This document shows, piece by piece, positions 17,686-24,684 of a stretch of 64,000 nucleotides of DNA. The stretch comes from Myroides profundi (GTDB taxonomy: Bacteria > Bacteroidota > Bacteroidia > Flavobacteriales > Flavobacteriaceae): positions 620,001 to 684,000 of the forward strand of contig NZ_CP010817.1 of NCBI RefSeq assembly GCF_000833025.1. Direction: 5' to 3'. Within the stretch, counting starts at the first letter, position 1. Each line of letters opens with the position of its first letter. Below the pieces are notes generated by a model, which saw only the letters and a program-made list of their open reading frames with translations, had not been told where the DNA came from and did no database searches. The position numbers and the translations under genes were made by a program.

Positions 17686-18474
17686 CTATTTATTCTTTCT
17701 CATCTCTAATGGACGTGTTCCTGTAAACTCACAGAACGCATTGCTAAATGCTCCTAGCGTAACATATCCTACTGTATTGGCTATTTCGCTGACAGAGTGC
17801 TCAGTCTTCATCAGTAGTTCTATGGCTTTCACGATACGCAATGCTTTTAAGTATTGTAAGAAGGAGATTTGTAATTCAGCTTGGAAGAGGCGTGATACAG
17901 AGCGTTCACTCATATTAAACTTGTTGCTGATATCCGTCAGCGTTAATGGAAGTCCAAAACTACTGTCAAGATAGTCTGTTATCTTAGTAATGCGTGGATT
18001 ATCACTAAATGGAAGTTGTAACTGTATATTCTTATTGATAAAAGTGGGTAGAATATTTTTTAAAGCTTGTAGAAATACAAAATTAGGCGTGTCTTGATTG
18101 ACCATCTTATCATGCCAACACACCGTATAAGCTATCATCTCTATTAATAGATCTGAAGCGGCGTATATCCCTAGTGTAGTATAAAAAGGATCTTTATCAT
18201 CATCAGAGGTATAAAAATACAAGGAGTGAAGAACAGTAGCAGAGTTACTTAATCTCAATATATGTGGTACTCCCTCAGGGATCCAAAAGAAGTACTTCGC
18301 TGGTACAACATAAGTGACATTGTCTACAGTCACATAAGTTATTCCTCCTTCTACATATGTGAGTTGTCCTTTTTGATGTTGATGTAAAGGATATCTTTTT
18401 GTCGATTTCTCATGATTGATAAATACGCCTTCTTCTATACTATCGATAAACTCTAAGGAATCGATGATCTTCAT
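17686..18474 (-). CDS. AraC-family transcriptional regulator
   Basis: This is a 262-residue regulator with an N-terminal cupin-like sensor domain (HQHQKGQLTYVEGG, FWIPEGVPHIL) and a C-terminal AraC double helix-turn-helix (LTLTDISNKFNMSERSVSRLF; HSVSEIANTVGYVTLGAFSNAF). I start it at the ATG at 18474 (MKIIDSLEF), because the longer reading frame extends through the promoter box at 18499-18506. It is divergent from the TolC-HlyD-MFS efflux operon and most likely controls it. Confidence 0.9.
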   Translation of the reverse strand: MKIIDSLEFIDSIEEGVFINHEKSTKRYPLHQHQKGQLTYVEGGITYVTVDNVTYVVPAKYFFWIPEGVPHILRLSNSATVLHSLYFYTSDDDKDPFYTTLGIYAASDLLIEMIAYTVCWHDKMVNQDTPNFVFLQALKNILPTFINKNIQLQLPFSDNPRITKITDYLDSSFGLPLTLTDISNKFNMSERSVSRLFQAELQISFLQYLKALRIVKAIELLMKTEHSVSEIANTVGYVTLGAFSNAFCEFTGTRPLEMRKNK

Positions 18475-18498
18475 TGTAGTGCTTCTTTTTAATGAACG

Positions 18499-18506
18499 CA
18501 AAAGTA
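18499..18506 (-). promoter_or_regulatory. -7 box for the AraC regulator gene
   Basis: The minus strand reads TACTTTTG, matching TAnnTTTG, about 25 bp upstream of the chosen ATG. A -33 element is not clear. Confidence 0.5.
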
Positions 18507-18576
18507 TATAATGATTTTGTCTGTTTTGAATAAAAAAATGACTATTTAAGAAATACAAGATATATCGTACTCATTT

Positions 18577-18584
18577 TACTTTTG
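18577..18584 (+). promoter_or_regulatory. -7 box for the efflux operon
   Basis: TACTTTTG lies 20 bp upstream of the TolC-family ATG. The -33 element is weak or absent, which would fit a promoter that needs an activator such as the divergent AraC protein. Confidence 0.5.
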
Positions 18585-18604
18585 TCCGATTTTAAAAACA
18601 ACGT

Positions 18605-19942
18605 ATGAAACTTGGGGATTTCCACTTATTAGCTGTACTCACCAGCTGTGTTACTATGGGGTATTGTCAGAGTACTACTCTATCAATTTCCAACAAGGAT
18701 ACAATACAACTCAGTCTTCAAGAGATTTGGGAACAAACAGATCTTGGTAGTAAAAGAAGCTTGATTCAAGCCAAAGAATTACAGATTAGAAAAGAGAATA
18801 CGGATGATGCACGCATCGGTAGATATCCAGTGTTTAATGCCTTCGGTAAAGCAGAAAAGGCAAGTAATATCCCTGTCTATACAAATGGAATATTTAATAA
18901 ACCCGAACAACATGATGTGATACATACGCTCTATAATACAGGAGTGTCTATGTACTTAAATCTATATAGTGGCAATAGACAAAATCTAGAAATAGTAGAG
19001 CGAAAAACTTTAGAAGCTAAAGCGAATATTGAAGCAGATATGACTAAATCAGAAGTTCGGTTAGAGGCAATCAAGAGTTATTTGGCTTTAGCGAAACTAT
19101 CTCGTTTTAAAAAAGTGATTACACAAGATATTGCCGAACATAAAGAGCAGTTAATCGAAATAGAACATTTATATAAGAATGGAGTAGTGTTAAAGAGTGA
19201 TGTGCTTCGTGTGACTATGGAAATCTCGAAGAGAGAAATGACCTTAGTACAACTCCAAAATGATCTCTCTATAGAAAACCAAAAGCTGGTTATATTGACA
19301 GGGCGTAAGGATACAGATTTTATTAAACCACAAGATTCCTTCAATGAAGAACTATTCTTAGAATCTTATGATGAGGCTTTAGATATTGCCTTAGAACACG
19401 GGTTTAAACACTTGCTGTCAGAAGAGAGCTTGGTATTAAGTGAAATCGAACAGAAAAAGGTGAAAGCTAATACTAAACCTAGTATTGGCTTAATAGGAAA
19501 CTTCACTATGGCTAATCCACAGATATTCTTGTATCCGTATAATCCTAGTTGGTACAGTTTAGGGACTATCGGAGTACAGATATCATTTCCTATTTCTAAT
19601 TTATATCAGAATGTACACAAGGTTCGCAGTCGTGCTTTAGAACATGAGAAAGAGGAGTTACAACATCAATATGTACAAGATCAAATAAAAGAAGAGGTAC
19701 AACAGGCATATTTAAGATATCAAGAATCATTGGTACAGATAGAGGTGTGTACAAAGAATAAAGAACATGCGGCAGAGAATGCACGTATTACTAAGAGTAC
19801 TTACTTTAATAAAATCTCTTTGCTTACAGATTTATTAGATGCTGATGTACAACATTTACAAACACAATTTGAACTAGAAGCTGCCAAGTTAGACAGCATT
19901 TATAAATACTATACTCTTCAATTCGCTAAAGGCTTATTATAA
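18605..19942 (+). CDS. TolC-family outer membrane efflux protein
   Basis: This is a 445-residue protein with a signal peptide (ending near GYCQS) and the two helical repeats of the outer membrane efflux family. The sequence shows long alpha-helical stretches, a ring of NxGVxMYLNLYSG-like strand segments in the first half and the matching IGVQISFPISNLYQN strand in the second. It forms the outer membrane channel of a tripartite pump with the two following genes. Its stop codon overlaps the next start (TAATG). Confidence 0.9.
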   Translation: MKLGDFHLLAVLTSCVTMGYCQSTTLSISNKDTIQLSLQEIWEQTDLGSKRSLIQAKELQIRKENTDDARIGRYPVFNAFGKAEKASNIPVYTNGIFNKPEQHDVIHTLYNTGVSMYLNLYSGNRQNLEIVERKTLEAKANIEADMTKSEVRLEAIKSYLALAKLSRFKKVITQDIAEHKEQLIEIEHLYKNGVVLKSDVLRVTMEISKREMTLVQLQNDLSIENQKLVILTGRKDTDFIKPQDSFNEELFLESYDEALDIALEHGFKHLLSEESLVLSEIEQKKVKANTKPSIGLIGNFTMANPQIFLYPYNPSWYSLGTIGVQISFPISNLYQNVHKVRSRALEHEKEELQHQYVQDQIKEEVQQAYLRYQESLVQIEVCTKNKEHAAENARITKSTYFNKISLLTDLLDADVQHLQTQFELEAAKLDSIYKYYTLQFAKGLL

Positions 19943-21015
19943 TGGATATTAAAACTCGTATTAAAATTACAGATCGCCTAATCACACGTATTACGCGCTA
20001 TCTAGCTTCTATTATCATTTTGATAGGAAGTCTTTGGGGAATTCACACACTATGGATGTATTGGAAATATGAACAAACCAATGATGCTCAAGTACAAGAA
20101 TACATTAATCCTGTTATTTCTAGAGTAGGAGGTTTCTTAACAGAAGTGCGCTTTGAGGAGAATCAAATAGTGAATAAAGGAGATACCCTATTAGTGGTGG
20201 ATAATCGAGAGTACACTTATGATCAAGCAACCACTTCTGCTGAGATAGCGAAACAGTATGCATTGATAAAGGAATTAGACGCTCGTCAATATACATTGTC
20301 TCAAACTGCTGCTGCTGCAAAGAGCCAAATCCAAGGGAGAGAATCTAAATATCATCAACAGGAGTTGGATTATCAGCGATATAAGAAACTCTATGAAGAA
20401 GATGCAGCTACTGCACAAATGCTAGAGGAGAAGCAGGCACAATTAAATATAGGACAGAGTGATTATAATACTAGTGTAGAGCACGCTCGAGCTGCTACAG
20501 CTAGTATAGCAGATATTGAAGCACAGAAACAAGTTTTATTAAAAGAGATTACTCGATTACAAGAACTTGAGAAGTATAAGAATCTGACTGTAGGTTATGC
20601 CGTTATCACTGCACCTTATAGAGGGAGAATGGGGAAGAGGAGCATTGACTTAGGTCAGATGATTTCTGTAGGTCAGGTGCTTACCTATATCGTTAATGAC
20701 GAAACACCGAAGTGGATTATTGCTAATTTTAAAGAAACACAAATACGCAATATACAGATAGGTCATCAGGTAGAGGTAGTCGCAGATGCTTATCCTGATA
20801 GACAGTTTATAGGAAAGGTTATTTCTATAGCTCCAGCTACTGGTTCTAGTTTTTCTTTATTACCACCAGATAATGCCACAGGTAACTTTGTAAAGATTGT
20901 ACAGCGTATACCTGTACGCATAGAAATAATATCACCTGCTGATTCGGAAGAATTATTAAAAGCGGGTATGAATGTCAATGTTTTTATAGCTAAAAAACAA
21001 TCTAATGCAAAATAA
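19942..21015 (+). CDS. HlyD/EmrA-family membrane fusion protein
   Basis: This is a 357-residue periplasmic adaptor. One N-terminal transmembrane segment (about 20-38) is followed by the lipoyl half-motif NPVISRVGGFLTEVRFEENQ, a coiled-coil hairpin (about 95-200), the second lipoyl half near VITAPYRGRMGKRSIDLGQ, and a beta-barrel domain. It bridges the inner membrane MFS pump and the TolC-type channel. It overlaps the upstream gene by 1 bp and the downstream gene by 11 bp, so the three are tightly coupled. Confidence 0.93.
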   Translation: MDIKTRIKITDRLITRITRYLASIIILIGSLWGIHTLWMYWKYEQTNDAQVQEYINPVISRVGGFLTEVRFEENQIVNKGDTLLVVDNREYTYDQATTSAEIAKQYALIKELDARQYTLSQTAAAAKSQIQGRESKYHQQELDYQRYKKLYEEDAATAQMLEEKQAQLNIGQSDYNTSVEHARAATASIADIEAQKQVLLKEITRLQELEKYKNLTVGYAVITAPYRGRMGKRSIDLGQMISVGQVLTYIVNDETPKWIIANFKETQIRNIQIGHQVEVVADAYPDRQFIGKVISIAPATGSSFSLLPPDNATGNFVKIVQRIPVRIEIISPADSEELLKAGMNVNVFIAKKQSNAK

Positions 21016-22600
21016 CGAAGCGTCTCAGTTATTCGTTGATTGGATTCCAGAGTGGATGATACACGTCATTCTTTTTGTACTTTTAATGCCGAGTATTGTC
21101 TTGTTTTTCCTGCCAGCTGCTAATGCTACAGCAGCTGCAGGATACTTTGGATGTGATCCACGAGACATTCAGTTTTCTGTGTCTCTATTGTATGCAGGTT
21201 TTGTCTCTTTTTATAGTTTAGAACGACGTTTCTTTACGTATTTAGCGACTAAAGAATACTTTATTCTATTTAATGTATTACAGATAGTAGGCTGTATAGT
21301 ACTGTATAATGTACAAGCGCTATGCATTGTTTTTCCTGTTCGCTTTTTACAAGGAATGTTATTTGCTAGTACAGTTAATCTATCTATTTCTACATTATAT
21401 GTCCGTTTAGATAGTTCTAAAGCTAGGGAGATTAGCTTCTCGTGCTTCTACGGTATTTTGATTTGTGCAACACCCTTTAATCAATTAATTACTTCAGATT
21501 TAGTAGATCAGTACGACTATTCCTTTTTGTATAAAATTGCCTCTTTTTCTTTTATACCAGGGTTAATATTAATTATGCTGACTATGCGCTTTGTACGGCT
21601 CCAGCGTAAGTTGCCTTTGTATAGTCTAGATTGGGAGAGCTTTGTGTTATTTTCAGTAGTGGTAGTACTGTTTGGATATCTTACTATTTATGGGCAACAG
21701 TATTATTGGTTTGAAGATCGCGATATTCGTTTAATAGGATTGACGATTTTGATTACCTTATTCTTCTTTGTATGGAGACAAAAGCATTTGAAGAGACCTT
21801 ATATTAATTGGCATGTATGGAAGTATCGCAACTTTAAGATAGGATTGTTCTTATTGTTTATTCTTTATATCTGTCGTTTTGCATCAGGGATTACAAATAC
21901 ACATTTTATTAACTCACTTCATTTAGACCCGAGGCATCTTTCTTATCTAAATAGCTTTAATTTAATAGGACTTGTGACAGGAGTGATACTTGCATGTGTT
22001 TGGTTGATTAATCGTCGCCCTATGCGCTTTATATGGAGTCTAGGATTTATTGCGCTGTTTTTGTTTCACGTGGGGATGTATATGCAGTTTGCCCCTAGTG
22101 CTAATCCAGATGATTATTATCTTCTTTTGTTTTGTCAAGGTTTAGGAGTAGGAGTTTTAATGGTACCTATTATAGTTTATTGTGTTACTTCAGTGCCTGT
22201 ATCACTTAGTGCTTCTGCTGCAGCTGTATGTTTAGGTGTACGTTACTTTGGTTATACATGTAGTATAGCGATTATGAATTATTATAGTTTGTACAGTTCT
22301 AATCGTCATTTAAGTCGTTTCTTAGATTATTTGAATATCGCTAATCCTATACTAGAGACTAAGCTTACTCAGAATACTATGAAGTTAAAAAGTAGAGGTA
22401 TGCCCAGTTCTATAGCTGAGAAAGCAAGTGAAAAGATAATGTTATCTGATCTTAGCAAACAAATAGAGTTGAGGTATGCAATGGATTACTTCGAGATACT
22501 TAGTTTACTTTTATTAGTGATTATCATCTTAGTACTCTTCACACCTTATTTAAGTAAAACATGGGTTTACTTAAAATCAAAAAGTGTTTCACCCTTTTAG
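21005..22600 (+). CDS. MFS drug efflux transporter (DHA2/EmrB-like)
   Basis: This is a 531-residue polytopic inner membrane protein with about 12-14 transmembrane segments, partner of the preceding membrane fusion protein and TolC-like channel. Early segments contain FLLPAANATAAAGYFGCD and a central loop carries SLDWESF before further helices. The set resembles EmrKY/EmrAB-type pumps for drugs or other amphiphiles. The substrate is unknown. It ends the operon and a strong terminator follows. Confidence 0.88.
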   Translation: MQNNEASQLFVDWIPEWMIHVILFVLLMPSIVLFFLPAANATAAAGYFGCDPRDIQFSVSLLYAGFVSFYSLERRFFTYLATKEYFILFNVLQIVGCIVLYNVQALCIVFPVRFLQGMLFASTVNLSISTLYVRLDSSKAREISFSCFYGILICATPFNQLITSDLVDQYDYSFLYKIASFSFIPGLILIMLTMRFVRLQRKLPLYSLDWESFVLFSVVVVLFGYLTIYGQQYYWFEDRDIRLIGLTILITLFFFVWRQKHLKRPYINWHVWKYRNFKIGLFLLFILYICRFASGITNTHFINSLHLDPRHLSYLNSFNLIGLVTGVILACVWLINRRPMRFIWSLGFIALFLFHVGMYMQFAPSANPDDYYLLLFCQGLGVGVLMVPIIVYCVTSVPVSLSASAAAVCLGVRYFGYTCSIAIMNYYSLYSSNRHLSRFLDYLNIANPILETKLTQNTMKLKSRGMPSSIAEKASEKIMLSDLSKQIELRYAMDYFEILSLLLLVIIILVLFTPYLSKTWVYLKSKSVSPF

Positions 22601-22618
22601 TTTTATATTTTTTTTCAA

Positions 22619-22658
22619 AAAAGTAGGAGAGTCGTCTAGTACTCTTCTGCTTTTTAGT
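22619..22658 (+). terminator. Terminator of the efflux operon
   Basis: A 14-bp stem (22619-22632 with 22641-22654, two G-T pairs) with an 8-nt loop is followed by T residues. Confidence 0.85.
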
Positions 22659-22667
22659 TAAGGTCAA

Positions 22668-22698
22668 AAAAAAATCCTAAGCGTTAACTTAGGATTTT
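22668..22698 (-). terminator. Terminator of tRNA-Leu copy 1
   Basis: AAATCCTAAG and CTTAGGATTT form a stem around CGTTAA; the minus strand then has a long T-run. Similar hairpins end the other three copies. Confidence 0.85.
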
Positions 22699-22702
22699 CT
22701 TG

Positions 22703-22788
22703 TACTCGAGGCGGGACTTGAACCCGCACGGGCATTACTACCCACTGGATTTTAAGTCCAGCGTGTCTACCACTTCCACCACTCGAGC
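22703..22788 (-). tRNA. tRNA-Leu (anticodon UAA), copy 1
   Basis: This is an 86-nt class II tRNA. The anticodon arm reads CTGGA-CTTAAAA-TCCAG, giving UAA. It has a long variable arm and the T arm GCGGGTTCAAGTCCCGC. The acceptor stem is GCTCGAG/CTCGAGT with discriminator A, and CCA is not encoded. It is identical to three further copies at 23130, 23603 and 24316. Confidence 0.96.
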
Positions 22789-22828
22789 GTCTTCTGTAGA
22801 CTGCAAGACTACTTCTGTATTGCGAGTG

Positions 22829-22859
22829 CAAATGTAGAATATTATTTTTTACTATACAA
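22829..22859 (-). promoter_or_regulatory. Promoter of tRNA-Leu copy 1
   Basis: On the minus strand, -33 TTG and -7 TACATTTG are 20 bp apart, directly followed by GCACTCGCAAT, which is conserved in the other tRNA-Leu promoters. Confidence 0.8.
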
Positions 22860-23091
22860 CTAATAAAAGATGTTTTTATAAATAAAAAAGATTAGAATAT
22901 TCTTATTTGTTGATTAATAGGTGGTTATTAAGTGTTCTTTTTGAAAATAATTTAATAAACAGGAATTGAATTCTAATCATGATTACTGATGTATTGGAAT
23001 TAGTAAGGCGAAAGAGTGTTCTCTCTATGAAATCAACACTATTGTAGTATTGCGTTTTCTATCGGATGTCGATATTGAGATCTGGGTATAT
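22860..23091. other. Spacer between tRNA-Leu units 1 and 2
   Basis: This is AT-rich sequence without a supported gene or clear structure. Confidence 0.5.
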
Positions 23092-23124
23092 AAAATAAAA
23101 AATCCCAAGCGTTAGCTTGGGATT
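23092..23124 (-). terminator. Terminator of tRNA-Leu copy 2
   Basis: AATCCCAAGC and GCTTGGGATT pair around GTTA, followed on the minus strand by a T-rich run. Confidence 0.85.
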
Positions 23125-23129
23125 CTCTG

Positions 23130-23215
23130 TACTCGAGGCGGGACTTGAACCCGCACGGGCATTACTACCCACTGGATTTTAAGTCCAGCGTGTCTACCAC
23201 TTCCACCACTCGAGC
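23130..23215 (-). tRNA. tRNA-Leu (anticodon UAA), copy 2
   Basis: This is an 86-nt tRNA identical to copy 1, with anticodon UAA in the CTTAAAA loop. It has its own promoter (23256-23286) and terminator. Confidence 0.96.
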
Positions 23216-23255
23216 GTCTTCTGTAGACTGCGATACTATTTCTGTATTGCGAGTG

Positions 23256-23286
23256 CAAAAATAGAGTATTGTTTTTTAGTGTGCAA
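23256..23286 (-). promoter_or_regulatory. Promoter of tRNA-Leu copy 2
   Basis: The minus strand has TTG, a 20-bp spacer and TATTTTTG, then the conserved GCACTCGCAAT at the start of the transcript. Confidence 0.8.
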
Positions 23287-23565
23287 GAAAAATAGAGTAT
23301 TTTTTACTGAGAATTATTCTGTTTTGTTTTTCCATTCTTCTAACTCATTTATTGTTAGTTTAATGAGTTTTGAATACATGTACTTTACTAATGCCTTTTA
23401 CTAGTACAATGCCTATTTTGATTTTAAGCATTATATAGAATTTGTTCTTTTTCATTAAAATATTGCTTGAGCTATATTTCACATAAGCAGAGTAGCGACT
23501 ATTAGATTGATATTAGTAGAAGGGAGGTTATAAGATGATCTAGTTGACGAATATAACTTTATAAA
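23287..23565. other. Spacer between tRNA-Leu units 2 and 3
   Basis: This is AT-rich sequence; I see no gene or strong structure. Confidence 0.5.
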
Positions 23566-23597
23566 CAAAAAAAAATCCCAAGCGTTAACTTGGGATT
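23566..23597 (-). terminator. Terminator of tRNA-Leu copy 3
   Basis: AATCCCAAG and CTTGGGATT pair around CGTTAA, followed by a T-run on the minus strand. Confidence 0.85.
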
Positions 23598-23602
23598 CTC
23601 TG

Positions 23603-23688
23603 TACTCGAGGCGGGACTTGAACCCGCACGGGCATTACTACCCACTGGATTTTAAGTCCAGCGTGTCTACCACTTCCACCACTCGAGC
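23603..23688 (-). tRNA. tRNA-Leu (anticodon UAA), copy 3
   Basis: The tRNA is identical to copies 1, 2 and 4. The sequence upstream of this copy differs most from the other units. Confidence 0.96.
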
Positions 23689-23731
23689 TCAATTGGCATT
23701 GACTGCACACGTTTTTTCGTGATTGCGAGGG

Positions 23732-23739
23732 CAAATATA
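23732..23739 (-). promoter_or_regulatory. -7 box of tRNA-Leu copy 3
   Basis: The minus strand reads TATATTTG followed by GCCCTCGCAAT. No clear -33 TTG is seen at 19-21 bp. Confidence 0.65.
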
Positions 23740-23835
23740 GAAGGTTTTTCTATAAAATAAAAAGACTTTTTTTATTTTTTTTAAACGATTCTATGGAGTC
23801 CTGTAAATCAGTTTTTTATAATAACTAGATTATGC

Positions 23836-24207
23836 TTACTCTGCGTCAAATATATCTTCTGAAGGGAAACTTCCAAAGATATCTAAAGATAAATCTAGTA
23901 TCTCAGCGTTAGCAAAGTTTGATTTGATCTCGTCCATTGCCTTTTCAAATCTTAGTTCGGTATTAAATCTTCTACTGTTGGCATAGATCTTTTTATCTAT
24001 TGCTAGTCTGAAGTAAGACTTACCTGATGGAGTTTTAAACTTAATGAAGTTTAGAGAATCATAGTTAGTTCTTAGAAATTCTATAGTAGAATGAATAGCT
24101 TCTACACTAGGATACTCTACACTAGTCATTAATGTTTTACCTCTTCTGTGTTCAAAAGTGTACTTATACTTTCCGTTATCTTTTAAACTAATTACGAATG
24201 CACTCAT
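23836..24207 (-). CDS. Small protein, possibly UPF0339/YegP (DUF1508)-like
   Basis: This is a 123-residue protein without signal peptide. Its first half (FVISLKDNGKYKYTFEHRRGKTLMTSVEYPS) and second half (KFKTPSGKSYFRLAIDKKIYANSR) look like two degenerate copies of the YegP-type beta unit, in which a residue pattern of GKYxFxLxxxxGxxLxxS is followed by a helix. This is a weak, by-eye match. It lies between tRNA-Leu units 3 and 4. Function is unknown. Confidence 0.65.
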   Translation of the reverse strand: MSAFVISLKDNGKYKYTFEHRRGKTLMTSVEYPSVEAIHSTIEFLRTNYDSLNFIKFKTPSGKSYFRLAIDKKIYANSRRFNTELRFEKAMDEIKSNFANAEILDLSLDIFGSFPSEDIFDAE

Positions 24208-24281
24208 ATCAATTAAGAAACAAAATTAAAGAAATTTACTTTTACAGAAATATCTAAGGGGATGACATTTCTAAAGGGGAC

Positions 24282-24312
24282 AAAAAAAAATCCCAAGCGT
24301 TAACTTGGGATT
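24282..24312 (-). terminator. Terminator of the tRNA-Gly/tRNA-Leu copy 4 unit
   Basis: AATCCCAAG and CTTGGGATT pair around CGTTAA, followed on the minus strand by nine T residues. Confidence 0.85.
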
Positions 24313-24315
24313 TTG

Positions 24316-24401
24316 TACTCGAGGCGGGACTTGAACCCGCACGGGCATTACTACCCACTGGATTTTAAGTCCAGCGTGTCTACCACTTCCACCACTCGAG
24401 C
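24316..24401 (-). tRNA. tRNA-Leu (anticodon UAA), copy 4
   Basis: The tRNA is identical to the other three copies. It follows tRNA-Gly by 9 bp on the same strand, and both share one promoter at 24528. Confidence 0.96.
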
Positions 24402-24410
24402 ATGATGTAG

Positions 24411-24483
24411 AGCGAAAAACGGGGTTCGAACCCGCGACCTCAACCTTGGCAAGGTTGCGCTCTACCAACTGAGCTATTTTCGC
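24411..24483 (-). tRNA. tRNA-Gly (anticodon GCC)
   Basis: This is a 73-nt tRNA. The anticodon arm CAACC-TTGCCAA-GGTTG gives GCC. The acceptor stem is GCGAAAA/TTTTCGC, with the discriminator U that is usual for bacterial tRNA-Gly. It is first in a two-gene unit with tRNA-Leu copy 4. Confidence 0.96.
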
Positions 24484-24527
24484 ATAATGTTTTTTAAGAA
24501 CTTCGCTTTACTTCTGTATTGCGAGTG

Positions 24528-24557
24528 CAAATATAGAACGTTTTTTTGTTTATCCAA
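24528..24557 (-). promoter_or_regulatory. Promoter of the tRNA-Gly/tRNA-Leu unit
   Basis: On the minus strand a TTG lies 19 bp upstream of TATATTTG, which is followed by the conserved GCACTCGCAAT. Confidence 0.8.
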
Positions 24558-24644
24558 ATAAAAAATGAGTAAAAAACAAAGATATTTATTAACTCATTGA
24601 TTTACAAAGCCTGTGTTTATGCCTTTTTACAAAGGTTTTTGTTT

Positions 24645-24676
24645 AAAAAGTGAAAGGAAGCTCATTCGAGCTTCCT
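24645..24676 (-). terminator. Terminator after mutS
   Basis: AAGGAAGCTC and GAGCTTCCTT form a stem with an ATTC loop; on the minus strand it is followed by TTCACTTTTT. Confidence 0.65.
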
Positions 24677-24684
24677 TGTTTATA

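Noticed and set aside
24271..24468. An open frame on the minus strand over the tRNA-Leu/tRNA-Gly unit
   Set aside because: It lies entirely in tRNA genes and their terminator.
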